DNA from: Diplonema papillatum
Taxonomy: Eukaryota; Euglenozoa; Diplonemea; Diplonemida; Diplonemidae
DNA length: 64,000 nucleotides
Direction of reading: 5' to 3'
Assembly (NCBI GenBank): GCA_030068145.1
Contig: JAPJBO010000378.1
Location: 62,001-126,000, forward strand
Shown: piece by piece, positions 9,679 through 19,115 of the stretch
Layout: each line of letters begins with the position of its first letter
How positions within the stretch are numbered: position 1 is the first letter of the stretch
Notes under the pieces: generated by a model
What the model was told of the DNA's origin: nothing
Database searches by the model: none
The model's input: the letters and a program-made list of their open reading frames with translations, nothing else
Made by a program: the position numbers and the translations under genes

Positions 9679-11309
9679 GAACGTGCGAGGCACGTCAACC
9701 AAGAATGGAAGGACCGCAAAGCGAGAACTCCGTGGGAGCTTTGCGGGCAGAATCCGGTGCGAAGGTACGATTTCCCGTATCAGCGGATCGCCCCGGCTTG
9801 GGCGTGGTTACGGTACTGGGACGAACGGACCTTCCTCGCCCTCGTGGACTGGCTCGCGGGACTTGAGTGGTCATCGACCGGCGACGTAGCATCGGTTGAG
9901 CTCGCTGTCGACTTCGAGTTGTATTCCGGCTTGGACGTACGGCTGCCCAAGAAGGAGGCGAAAACGCTTCGCGAGAAAGCGAACGGCATGCGATGCATGA
10001 TCAGTGCCGTCATGAAGCTGGCGGCCCAGCAAGAGCTCGGCGGCTGCCTGCCCGGATCGATAAAGGCGGTGACCACGGCACTGTCCTTTATTGGACTGCC
10101 CAGCCTGCCGGGCCTGGAACCCAGACCCCGACACCGGATGCCCGCTACAGGAGGAATCGTCCAGGAACAGTTGAAGGGGAACGGAGCCTACGACAATGGG
10201 CCCGTGTACAACGACGAACGACGCGCGAGGGCAGGCCGGTGGCCCGCCCCCCAGAGACCTGCCGCAAACCCGGACCCCGTCCATTTTCTGGGCGCGGTGG
10301 TCGACAAGAGGAACGCGACGAAGTGCGTCGCGCACTACAAGGGGAAGTGTGAGATCTGCCGCCGCCTCGGAGACAAACAGGGGCCCACCGTGCAGGCGTG
10401 CTGTCGGCACCACCACGCCGCCGACGACGGGCTACCCATCGCGATCTGCGACCGACACCGAATGTCCAGGTGCGCGGTCTGCAACACGCCGAAGACGTGC
10501 TGTGCCGCAGGGCACCACGGGTGCCGCGAACACAACCGCGGCCCGTGCGAAGGGTGCCGCCAGCTGCCGACGCTCGCAGAGCGACGACCCGCCGCGTGCT
10601 GCGGCAAAGGGCACCACAGTGCCGACGAACCGAAGGCTACGAAGCCCGCCGCACCACCCAACACGAACACGCCGGCGCCCGCGGCCACGCCGCGCTCGCC
10701 TGCGGCTGAGCAACTGTCCGAGTCGCCCAGGAAGGGGCGGAAGCGTATCCTGCAGGAGACCCCGCGACCGACCACCCACCGGGGGCCGAAGCGCCCGGCC
10801 AAGAAAGCAGCGACGCGGCAACGCACGCGAACGGCGCGGTACCTCACCAGCTCACCAACCTCCCCGCCTTCATCACCGTCATCATCACCGTCGCCCAAGA
10901 CGTCATCAACGGGGAACATCATCCCCATACAAACAACCCTTCCGCGCACGCCAACCGGCGAGCCCAAAGACGCGCCTCCCAGAAGGAGGCGGAAGCGACC
11001 CCTGCAGGAGTCCTCGAAGCTCGCATCCCCGACAGGGAAGCCACGAAAATCGAAGCGATCGCGGCAGGCCGTGAACAACTCTACACTCGATCACGAAATG
11101 GAATGCCTGACTTCTTCCCCATCGTCGACCCGGAAACAGCCAAACCGGCCCGGAAAGTCCGCACCGCGAAAGCGAGCGGGAATTGAACTTGACACATCCT
11201 CATCATCGTTGACTCTCCCGACGGACGACGTCATAAAGTAACGCTAGCCCGTGAACAGTGCTCGCCTGCCTTGATGGCACTTGCACCTTAAAGAACTCAA
11301 TGCTCAACA
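9679..11309 (+). mobile_element. 5'-truncated LINE (second family), copy 3
   Basis: This starts at the base following the copy 2 tail. Coding similarity to the intact ORF2 begins at once (QEWKDRKARTPWEL against the AQRNIATTRPWEL region) and runs unbroken to the TAA at 11239. The short 3' UTR ends ...GATGGCACTTGCACC...AACTCAATGCTCAACA, like copy 2. The next copy follows directly. Confidence 0.87.
9680..11241 (+). pseudogene. LINE ORF2 C-terminus with Cys/His-rich domain, open frame
   Basis: This is about 520 aa of uninterrupted ORF2 C-terminus. It runs from RTPWEL through WLAGLEWSS, VELAVDFELY (the counterpart of VELALDFEAY in the intact LINE) and GLPSLPGLEPRPRHRMP to a Cys/His-rich domain: CVAHYKGKCEICRRLG, ACCRHHH, CDRHRMSRCAVCN, TCCAAGHHGC, CEGC, ACCGKGHH. 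A 200-residue tail of basic Pro/Ser/Thr-rich sequence ends in TDDVIK. The first ATG-independent codons continue upstream of any plausible start, so this is a 5' truncation, not a gene. It is the best-preserved copy of the domain in the window. Confidence 0.85.
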
Positions 11310-11800
11310 TCCACCCGGGGTGGGAGAAGCCGACGACACCACCGCGCATGAAGAGGACGCGTCAAGCGTCCCCAAAGGCGGCCAAGATGGCGAAAAAGCA
11401 CGCTCCGACCGAGCCGGCCCGAGCGACACCACCAAGGAAGGGGCAGAAAAGAGCCTGACTCCCGACACCACCGAATGACCCGGCGGGAAAACCCGGAAAA
11501 AAGCACGCGGCGCGAAAGCGCAACATTTCGAGAATGGAGCTGGATATCACCAGCCCTGCCACCTCGACTTCATCCTCATCCATGTCAGGATCGCCCCCTC
11601 GAGCGACTGCTTCGGCAGGACAGCCGGCGCGAAAGCGCAACAAACGAAGAATAGAGCTGGATATCACCAGCCTATTTTCACCGTCCTCGTCCGCTTTGAG
11701 ATCGTCCTCGGACGACGTATTCAAATAACCCTAGCCTATGACAAATGCAAGCTTACCCCTGTGGTACCTGCATTTCAAGTTCACACTGCTCAACATGTAG
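11310..11800 (+). mobile_element. 5'-truncated LINE (second family), copy 4
   Basis: After a short unmatched stretch (11310-11324), the sequence from about 11325 is nearly identical to the 3' part of copy 2 (9177-9640), so this insertion is recent. A C-to-T change gives a premature TGA at 11456-11458 in the coding frame. The frame otherwise ends SSDDVFK plus TAA at 11728. The 3' UTR carries a small insertion (about 9-11 bp) before CTGCATTTCAAGTTCACACT and ends ...GCTCAACAT near 11796. Confidence 0.85.
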
Positions 11801-11960
11801 AACGTGGGGGGCCCTTGACCACATTCTTTGCGGGTGTGGTCGTGGTGTCGGTCGATGGTCGCTTTGCTAGCCAAAGAGAGAGACAGAGAGAAAAGGAGCG
11901 CCAGAGAGAAAAGAAAAGATAACGTTTCCTACCGGAAAAGAAGGGTTACGTGAAAAATAA

Positions 11961-12371
11961 AATCCCCCCCCCCCCCCCGTGAAGAACAAGAAGGCAACCC
12001 GTATCCCCGACGTCGACTGCGATACATGCCACCGAAGAACGGAGGGCTCCACAAAAGAGCTCTACGTTTTCCCAAGTGTGTTGGATGTGGCTCTTAAGCG
12101 AGCCCAACGGTCGAAGAGAACAGGCGAAGAAATAAAGTCAAAAGTCCGCACGCCCATTCAACCAGCCATCACGATCGGGGAAGACACATACAGAGTAACT
12201 GGCTTCATCGTCCACACAGGGAAAGTGCAAGCTGGACACTACTACACCGTGCTGCAAGAAAACGACGACTGGGTGTGTTACGACGACCAGCAAGTGTCCC
12301 TTCTCTCATGGGAAGAATGTGCTGTCAAGTTCACAGCAAACGGCTACATCGTTTTCCTGGAGAGAGCTTAA
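11961..12371 (+). pseudogene. Ubiquitin-specific protease, C-terminal catalytic part
   Basis: About 130 aa are open from a C-run at 11965-11978 to the TAA at 12371. The peptide matches the second half of a USP (peptidase C19) domain. It has one Cys-x2-Cys pair (CDTCHRRTEG), the LYVFPSVLDVALKRA strand that is usually ...PPVLVIHLKRF, then the His box GFIVHTGKVQAGHYYTVL with the catalytic His, and the Asp box WVCYDDQQVS followed by NGYIVFLER. The N-terminal Cys box is absent: a stop lies just upstream at 11958-11960, and LINE copy 4 ends 160 bp before. Either this is the last exon of a gene whose front is outside or destroyed, or it is a stranded fragment. I see no convincing acceptor before it. 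Deubiquitinase activity would need the missing Cys. Confidence 0.7.
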
Positions 12372-12698
12372 ACACTTTGAACCCTTGAAAGTAGTGCCCC
12401 GTGGCGGTTGGTTACGAGCCACAATCCCATCCACAACCCCCCTTTTTTTAAAAAACGAATGAAGGAGGAAAACACATGAAACCAAGTTGTGCTCGCACCG
12501 GAACAGGACTGAAAATCCCCATGACTTTGGATTGGTCTGCGTTCAAGAGCGAAACATGAGACGAAGAACGAGGTGCACACAACACCGCGGTGAAAAAAAC
12601 ACAGGGGGCTAGTACCGCAAGGGTTCACTCCACACTTTGGGAGCCGTACACTCCCCTCTTTACAACTTTCTATTTTCTATTTTGCATCCCTTTCCTAG
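12372..12698. other. Spacer, nothing recognised
   Basis: This AT-richer stretch lies between the USP fragment and repeat element F. No coding signal, RNA gene or repeat match was seen. Confidence 0.5.
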
Positions 12699-12787
12699 AC
12701 GACATCTTCCTCGGAGAAGACTTGATGCTAGCATCAACCATGCATGAGAGGCAGTGCTCTGCCTAAACATTAAACTCAGGTTTCCCC
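12699..12787 (+). repeat. Dispersed element F, copy 1
   Basis: CTCGGAGAAGACTTGATG, then AGCATCAACCATGCATGAG, then GAGGCAGTGCTCTGCC and AAACATTAAACT. Related copies lie at 24841-24929 and 38250-38336. Here it lies just upstream of element A (12829-12899), which abuts an exon. Confidence 0.7.
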
Positions 12788-12828
12788 CCCCCAAAAAAAA
12801 ACAGAAAAAAAAAGCACAAACCGACGGT

Positions 12829-12899
12829 GACCCCAAAACCCTTTTCAACCTTTCCATTTCCCTTCAAGCTAAACCATTATACAACGACCCCCCACTCAG
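12829..12899 (+). repeat. Dispersed element A, copy 2, ending at a splice acceptor
   Basis: About 75% identical to 1228-1319 by eye. It ends CCCCCCACTCAG, the inferred 3' splice site of the exon beginning at 12900. Confidence 0.7.
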
Positions 12900-13303
12900 G
12901 CACGACGCCGACGAATTGCTCGGGCGACGGCAACATCAACGACGCCGGCGGCAGCGACGACGCGTTCGTGGCGGCCGCGCCGGCGGACACACCGTCGGCG
13001 CGGGGGCCCCGCCTCGCCCAGAAGCGGCGGCGGTCGGAGGGCAGACGGAGCGCCGATGCCGACGCTGCGTACTACGACCGCCTGGCCGCCGGCCGCTTCG
13101 CGGACCCCGACCGGGAAGACGACGACTTCGACGCCGTCCTCCTCGCGATCCACCACTCCCACGCGACCCCCACGCCGGAGCCGCTCTCCGGGGCCCCCGC
13201 TTGGCTGGCGAGCGCGAACCTGGCTGACGTCGACCTCGCCGACGCGGTGAAGCGCCGGTTTTGGAAAAAATTGTGGCAGAACACGTACGGCAGAAGCAGT
13301 GCT

Positions 13304-13340
<37 letters not shown>

Positions 13341-13826
13341 AGAAGGAACCCGTCCTGCTGGCGGGGCTGCGGAGGACGGCGGAGGAGGAGGCCCTGAAAG
13401 CCAGGCTGCGGGGCGCCGCCGGGCGGGCGAAGCCGCGTGAGGCGGTGCCAGCGGCGGCGTCGCTGCCGCGGGAGCCGCGGGTCCGGACCGAAGTGGTGCT
13501 GCCGTGCGTCACCGCGCAGGGGCTGCCTTCCCGGTCGGCGGTCAGCCTCTGCCTCCACCTGCGGGACACGGGCCCGCGCAACCGCATGCAGCCGGGGCCG
13601 CTGCTCCGCCTCGCGTGGTGCGTCGACGGCGTCGAAGCGGTGCCTGTGCTCGCCTCCCTGAGGCTCCAGCCGTCCGGCCTGCTCCTGGCCGACCCCGCCC
13701 CCGCGCCCCCGCCGCACTCTCCGCGCAGGAAGTCGAAGCACCCGCTCGCGCGCCCGGCGCCGCTGGACAGAGGGCACCAACCCCACGCGAAGGTGCTCGC
13801 CGCCATCAAGGAGCTGGCCGCGCTAG
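12900..13826 (+). CDS. Unknown protein, internal exon with polyglutamine
   Basis: This is about 308 codons of open, strongly GC-rich sequence, bounded by an acceptor (ACTCAG at 12899) and a donor AG|GTCTGC at 13826/13827. GTCTGC is also the donor used at 53330. Within it: an Asp/Ala-rich start, a basic patch (QKRRRSEGRR), an acidic stretch (DREDDDFDAV), a KRRFWKKLWQNTYGR helix, a run of ten Gln (13308-13336) followed by KKK, and then a folded-looking segment. The segment (EVVLPCV, SAVSLCLHLRDTG, LLRLAWCVDGVEAVPVLASL) may be a beta-rich domain, and it is followed by a Pro-rich linker and a helix. I do not recognise the family. The frame also stays open upstream into element A, but that part mirrors a repeat and is unlikely to be coding. 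Flanking exons were not identified. Confidence 0.5.
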
Positions 13827-13844
13827 GTCTGCGAAGCACCGCCA

Positions 13845-13868
13845 TTTTTTTTTTTTTTTTTTTTTTTT
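13845..13868. repeat. Poly(T) tract, 24 bases
   Basis: Homopolymer just after the inferred exon donor, followed by GCCACATGCAG. It could be an intron pyrimidine tract before an acceptor (13879) or the tail of a minus-strand retro-insertion. Confidence 0.8.
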
Positions 13869-13907
13869 GCCACATGCAGGGGCAGCAGTCAGTTGTGAGA
13901 CTGGCAG

Positions 13908-14345
13908 GTAAGCAGCGTCACCTCCCCTAGCGAGCTCTCGGATCAAGCTGCGTCTGATGCAGCTGTTGTATGGATCGCCTACATACACTCAGCCGCGCGT
14001 GCCTTCCTTGCGAAGGTTACTGCTGCGGCCTTCTGGGTGGCAGCTGTGTCAGGTCAAGTAGCGAGATCTGAGGCCCTGTGATGGCTGAGTGCACACCTAA
14101 GCAGGGCTGCATCCTCGTGCTGTAGCCGTGTTGTGTATAAGGCTTCGTGGGGGCCTGGTCAACCACCTCATCACTATAGGGCACAAACCTTTCTCGACAG
14201 TGATTGGACAGTCGGATTGCCGGGGGCGGGTCTCCATGAAGAAGAAAATTGTAAAGCAAGACCTGCCCCCTGCGCCTGCTGTCTCCGGCTGCTTCGGCAG
14301 ACGACACATACTATTACTACTACTACTACTACTAGCCACATGCAA
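13908..14345 (+). repeat. Dispersed element C, copy 1, starting with GTAAG
   Basis: The element opens AG|GTAAGCAGCG, a perfect splice-donor context. It shares blocks with 39796-39980: the donor, AGCTGCGTCTGATGCAGCTG (against CGCGTCTGATGCGGTTG), ACAGCTGTGTCAG and GCCTGCTGTCTCCGGCTGCT. A (CTA)n run follows at 14311-14334. A minimal exon (13880-13907) could lie between the poly(T) acceptor and this donor. Confidence 0.55.
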
Positions 14346-14425
14346 TGTGTGAGGAAACTGAACCGCCCAAGTAGGACCTTCTGATCTTGATCATTTGCCA
14401 AATTTTCCACCTGAAACCACGTCCA
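14338..14425 (+). repeat. Dispersed element E, copy 1
   Basis: The sequence TGTGTGAGGAAACTGAA, then AGGACCTTCT, TTGATCATTTGCC and CCACCTG matches 25738-25824. It follows element C directly. Confidence 0.65.
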
Positions 14426-14959
14426 GGATTTGGGCTCAGGGTAGTGCGGTCAACGAAAACTCTAGTTTTCCTTTCTACTTTCTCCTACTCTCGCGGTGTA
14501 CGGTTTTAATCGTAATCGTACATCTGTACTGATGGGAACATTTCCGGAACAACGGTTGCACATGAAATTGAAAACGAAGCCAACGAAAAAGTGCCAATCC
14601 AGGAAACCCCCCCAGAGAGGTTAGTACCCTGTACACGCGAAGAACAAGAAACTTTTGCCTTATCATTTTCATCACCTTTGGTCAGTTGATGCTGATCGTC
14701 CGTTGCTGCGTTTACCAGTGCAAGCCCCAACTCCGGAAATGTTCTTTTTGTGTCTCTCGTGGGTTTCGTAGGGTTCATGGGTTTCCTGTCGTGGGTGGGC
14801 CGGTGGAGGTGAAGCCGACGGGCAGCGTAAAGAAGACGGTCAGGTACCGGCGCAGGCCGAGTTTGGACGATCTTGGACCAATTGGTCACACTCCATATTT
14901 TTGTTTGACCGGTCCGATGCAGCACAGATCCACGCGACGCCCGTCACACAGGACTGCAC
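14426..14959. other. Spacer, nothing recognised
   Basis: Overlapping short frames exist on both strands, but none shows a domain or codon bias that I would trust. Confidence 0.4.
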
Positions 14960-15067
14960 ATCACCTTGTGCTGACCCAACTGTTCACCGTGTCAGTGCTA
15001 GTAAACACGTCGACCCCGGCCATGCCCACTTTAGTGTTGTGTGTCGTTGGGTCAGCACAACGTGACG
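14960..15067. mobile_element. MITE-like element with 22-bp inverted termini
   Basis: TTGTGCTGACCCAAC at 14967-14981 is mirrored exactly by GTTGGGTCAGCACAA at 15046-15060. The inverted arms extend outward to about 22 bp with two mismatches (CATCACC against CGTCACG). The element is about 108 bp with no coding capacity. A target duplication is not obvious. Confidence 0.55.
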
Positions 15068-17187
15068 TGCCAACTCCGGCTCCAGCTTTCGCATACTGCG
15101 ATTGGCCCCTGCACGGTGGGGTCCAGAATCCCAGAAGCGGGGGTTACAGAGAGTGCCCGAATCACACCCGAACCACGGGTGTGCTGCAACCAAAACGCGT
15201 GCAAATGCACACCTCCATTCGAAAATGCGACCCTCAAAGGCAACCGACTGAGCGAATTTCGCCGGGAAAAGTATCCAAATACACAAACAGGCGAAGTCGC
15301 TCTGCGAGGCGCCTGGCCGAGTCGCAGTGAGGCCGCGCTGCCCTCGGCGCTTGGTCTCGTGCAGCCGTCGCACTTCCCGGAGGAAGGAACGGGCGGCGCT
15401 GACGCCACGTGCAGCCCGTCTGCTGCAAGGGCGGCGTTCGACAGCGGCGGCCCGGGTGCCGCTGTAGGTCGCCGGCGGCCGGAGGCGCGGCGGAAGCTGA
15501 AGCCGCCGACAGCCGCCGTCGCTGCTGTGGCGCACTACGACCACGCAGGCTATCAGGTTTGAAAAGTTGTGCTGCTGTCGCTGGAACCAGCCCCTCCCCC
15601 GGATTGCGCGTCGACGTGTTCTTTGCGTGCAAGCGACCCGCGCGCCGTCGGGTAAGCGGGGCTGACGGCACAAATTGAACCGAGAGCCGACACACGGCGT
15701 CCGTTTGATCGCGCACACCACTACGGAACGCCCGCGCATTTTTCAACCAAGCCAGGCGAGCTTTCGTACGGGCCGAAATCTCCGCGGGGGTAGAGCAAAC
15801 CGCCGCTTCTGGCCTGCAACTGGTCGTTTTTTTTTTTGCTGTCGTAAAACACTGTGATCGAACTCACGCCCTTGTGGACGATCCGCAGCGTCGGCTCGTC
15901 TGCCTTCTAGCTGTGGCACTCCAGTCTTCCAGTCTTCCCTCCTTCCAATCAAGGTCGAGACGTGTAGGAAGCACAGTATGCAATGGGACAGTCAAGGAAG
16001 CCAATACGGGCTCACGCGGGCTCGTCTGAAACGATGTTAACGACCGTGGAAGCCTTCCGAAAAACGAGCTGATGCAACGCGGTCGAACTCTCACTTCTCA
16101 TCAGCGTGCCGCGTATTCTGGGACCGGCAAACCCCCTTCCTCAAGACCTGCGCACTCAACCCCTTTGAGACAAGTGATGCAGGTTACCGCTTTCGAAGCC
16201 CGCGTTTTCACCACGCCGCGGTCAGTGACCCATCCGGAAGCGCATTCGATCTCTCCATCAATCAACCCTCTGTGTGTGAATTAGCAACGAACACGTGTAG
16301 CCACGATGCAAGAACGACGATCCCCCCTTCCCTTCACGGTGGACCGGCCATGGCCATAACCACTACTTTGAACGCGAACTTGCTTTTGCGGGCAAACTGA
16401 CTGGTCAAAGATGTGCGACGCCCAACCGCAACCAACCGCTTGCAGTGGATCTTCCTTAGTTCGATGTCATTTCACCCGTATGCGAAAATTCGCCATTAGC
16501 AGTTGCGCATATGACCGGTCCACCGTGTACTGTTCTGTGGGGAGTGCGAGTACCTTTCGCGGATCCGTCGAAGCCTCTCTGCTTTCCGCGGCATTTGAGC
16601 ACCACGAGAACTTCTTTCGCTTCTTGCGTGCAATGCTGACTGGCCTCATTCTGCTGCTCTCTTCGCGTTTTTTTATGGTAACAAGCTTGCTTGTCTATAT
16701 CAAAAAGTGTCGGATGGCAGCGTGCTGTGTTAAATCACTCAAAACAGGGTTTACACACGTACGCACAAACAAACGGGCACCATGGGTCCCAGCAACGTGC
16801 CGCCAGCGAGTGGGCGCACCTTCAGACTCAACCTTTGCAACCGCCGCTTTGCCGTCGAGACTGAACCATTGTTTCGGATTACGAACTTGGCAGTAACTCA
16901 CCGCGGCGAAAACGACCCTTCCGGAGTCACCGAGCGAAAAGGCTGGCATGATGTGGTACTCATTGGCAATGCAAAAAGACTCCACTAGCGCAGCAAAAAA
17001 CGCGAAACAGAGCGAACCCCCGGCTGAAATGAGCAGACTAGGTTCAGGCTGAACCCATCCTCATTTGTTGCATGTGGCGGGGTGTTGATTCACCTCCACC
17101 ACGTGACGAATCCCCCGTCTGACGCAGCCGCCGAGCAAAGCACGAAGAAAGGAAGGGGTGCGGTGATTAGAAGGGAGGGGGAGGGGG
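15068..17187. other. Gene-poor region; one GC-rich stretch and element G
   Basis: 15280-15570 is GC-rich and open in several frames, but I cannot choose a strand or family. 15150-15200 shares GGGTGTGCTGCAACCAAAACGC with 18945-18966. 16900-16985 is a copy of dispersed element G (GACCCTTCCGGAGTCACC, with related sequence at 33545-33600 and 40455-40510). No RNA genes were seen. Confidence 0.4.
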
Positions 17188-17495
17188 ATGCGCCTCGGTA
17201 CGCTGGCCTGCCAAGTGCGGCGAGCCGGCGGTAGCATCGCGAAGGAGAAAGCGCCTTCTTCCTCGCCGGCGGCCGCGCACGCATCGAAGAAGGGGCCGGC
17301 GGCGCAGGCACGGGCCGAAAAGCTGTTCGCTACGCATGTTCCCCTGAAAGGCCCGCAGGACACGAGGGCCGCCCGGTGGCAAACTGGACCGCGCGCGGGC
17401 ACTCTCTACAACCAGTATGAAGACATCGACAAGTCCTCGTGGCGCAACCTGCTCATGAAGCTCACAGGCAGCAACTTGCAGTATGCTTTCGGATG
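17188..17495 (+). CDS. Candidate first exon, mitochondrial-type N-terminus
   Basis: The ATG at 17188 follows a purine-rich leader and opens MRLGTLACQVRRAGGSIAKEK. This is Arg/Lys/Ser-rich with no acidic residues for the first 19, typical of a mitochondrial presequence. It continues through a low-complexity Ala/Ser/Lys linker into a more ordered segment (RAGTLYNQYEDIDKSSWRNLLMKLTG, written here as seen in parts: LYNQYEDIDKSSW, NLLMKLTG, LQYAFGW). Codon use is GC-rich. Beyond about 17495 the frame loses quality. Donor choices are G|GTGGGG near 17495 or CAG|GTTTAG near 17524, and I cannot decide between them. It may belong with the membrane exon at 19116-19497, with LINE debris in between, but that is inference. 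Confidence 0.4.
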
Positions 17496-17736
17496 GGTGG
17501 GGGTTTCTATTTGCCGTCGCGCAGGTTTAGAAGCTCGCGATGGACCCGTGATAATGTTTTCGGGAAATAGTGTCCCGCGCCTCTTGCTGCTGGTTGACAC
17601 GACACGTTAACAAATGACAACCCCCCCAGGGGTTCACATAAATCCGGGGGGGCCCCGGGCCCCTGGTTAGCGTTCACCAACCTGTGGGCATCTTCGGTCG
17701 AATGCATCACTGTTTTCCAACTTTCGAAGTGCGAAA

Positions 17737-18110
17737 ATGGCTTCAATGCTTCATCTGACCCGAATCCGTAAACATCGGTCAAAACAGCCTTCTCGATGGC
17801 CCGCATTTGAAGTATCGCCTATGATGCTAGCCGCCGCCATAGGGCGGGCTATTGCCAAAAGGAGGAGAGCCCGCGAAACAACGTGTCAACACACGCCTGC
17901 CAGGCGGTCTCGTCCGCCAGTCAGAACGCCCCCGGCTGCGCTACCATCGGTGCAACAATCATCTTTGACAGGGCCACGGCTCGCTCCGCGCCCACGGCGC
18001 AACGACTTGCGCCCGCCGTAGTAGTACGGGATAGTAGTGGGGCGACCGGATACTCCTCGGAGAGATGGTCCCTGCACTCTAACTCGTCTCTCTCTCTCTC
18101 TCGCCTTTTG
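17737..18110 (+). pseudogene. 3' end of a LINE ORF2 plus UTR, truncated
   Basis: The frame 17737-18021 (94 aa) aligns with the very end of the intact ORF2: MLAAAIGRAIAKRRRARE against VLAAAVGRAVARKKRARS, then ARRSRPPVRTPPAA, ending in DLRPP and a stop in both. The following UTR block GGAGAGATGGTCCCTGCACT...CTCGTCTCTCTC is shared with 8259-8295. Divergence in the coding part (about 50% aa identity by eye) marks it as an older or different subfamily. The upstream part is missing. Confidence 0.85.
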
Positions 18111-18232
18111 TGGACCCGGGGCTGGGTGGCCAGATTCTCAATGTCTGGTGAAATGGTCCCGTGGAAAAAACGGGCCAACAAAAAAACTGAAGTGCATTTT
18201 TAGGGCGATTTGGCCGAAAGAAAGAAGTTTTC

Positions 18233-18430
18233 TTTCTTGAAAGTATGCCAATACTGCAGGGAATAGTTGAGTAGACCTCTTGAGTTTGTGCTAACCACGA
18301 ATTGGGGAGTCGGGTGAACCTACAAAGCAAAAGCAGGACCGACCCCCCCGTTCGTGAGAAAAAGCGAAGAATAAAAACACCGTTTTTCCCCATCTATCTT
18401 TGTCAAGAGCTGCAACTCAACTATTCCTGA
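18233..18430 (+). repeat. Dispersed element B, copy 1
   Basis: About 200 bp: TGCAGGGAATAGTTGAG, then GACCTCTTGAGTTTGTGCT, GGGAGTCGGGTGAACCTAC, and a T-rich end TATCTTTGTCAAGAGCTGC. Related copies lie at 23158-23252 and 40863-41053. The last of these ends at the start of the lipase coding region. Confidence 0.75.
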
Positions 18431-18760
18431 CCCCCACCCTGGGCACCACCTTAGAGCGATGAGGTCACCCTGCTGGTCCCTGTGTACACAGGCCCTGCAG
18501 GAGCCCACAGCGCACATCAAACAGCAGGAACACCCCATTTTTATTCTTTCCGAGAACGGCGTATTTGGAAAGATCGGATTGATTCGGACCCAGATCCAAA
18601 GTGCGGCCCTTGCCAAAAACGCGAAAAAATGCCAACCCGTTGATGGGAGATTTTTCACCTGAAGTTGTACAGGGGGAAAACCGAGGCTGAAAACCAGGGG
18701 CCCGATCCCCGTGAACCACTGCCGGGCCTCCCCCTTACGCTCCGATATCGATGTACCACA
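18431..18760. other. Spacer, nothing recognised
   Basis: No coding signal or repeat match beyond element B. Confidence 0.4.
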
Positions 18761-18769
18761 GCGGCTTAA

Positions 18770-18905
18770 AGGGCCTGCTTTTCAGCCGCTGCTTAGCAGT
18801 GCATGCTAATCCATGTGGTTCATGTACTCACAATACCTCAATGCTTAACAGTGCTCGCTTGCCTTCATGGCACGTGCACTATGCAGAACTCAATGCTTAA
18901 CACAC
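18770..18905 (+). repeat. LINE 3' tail units without a body
   Basis: CCGCTGCTTAGCA, then GCATGCTAATCCATGTGG...CCTCAATGCTTAACA, then GTGCTCGCTTGCC..ATGGCACGTGCAC...AACTCAATGCTTAACA. The same units end the LINE copies at 9640-9678, 11240-11309 and 22260-22313. These look like stacked tails of successive, fully 5'-truncated insertions. Confidence 0.65.
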
Positions 18906-18925
18906 GGTGAGGTCCAGCCTCAGAA

Positions 18926-19020
18926 GCTGGAGTTAAAGAGGGTGCGGGTGTGCTACAACCAAAACGCATGGGAATCCCCACCCGGAAAGCGGGTGTGACA
19001 CCCGCTTTTTTAACTCCAGC
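18926..19020. mobile_element. Short MITE or hairpin with GCTGGAGTTAAA termini
   Basis: GCTGGAGTTAAA...GCGGGTGT at 18926-18953 pairs with ACACCCGC...TTTAACTCCAGC at 18998-19020. The 95-bp element contains GTGCTACAACCAAAACGC, related to 15180-15200. No target duplication is visible. Confidence 0.5.
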
Positions 19021-19115
19021 ACAATCTGACGTGCTTCCCGACGTGTTTTCTTACCGCGGGCCCTTGCCGTCAGATACCTTTGCACCCTCCAACGAAGGAC
19101 CACGACCCCCCGCAG

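Noticed and set aside
12896-13786. 296-aa minus-strand frame over the polyQ exon
   Set aside because: It is Arg/Gly-rich shadow translation of a GC-rich exon. Splice signals and codon bias favour the plus strand.
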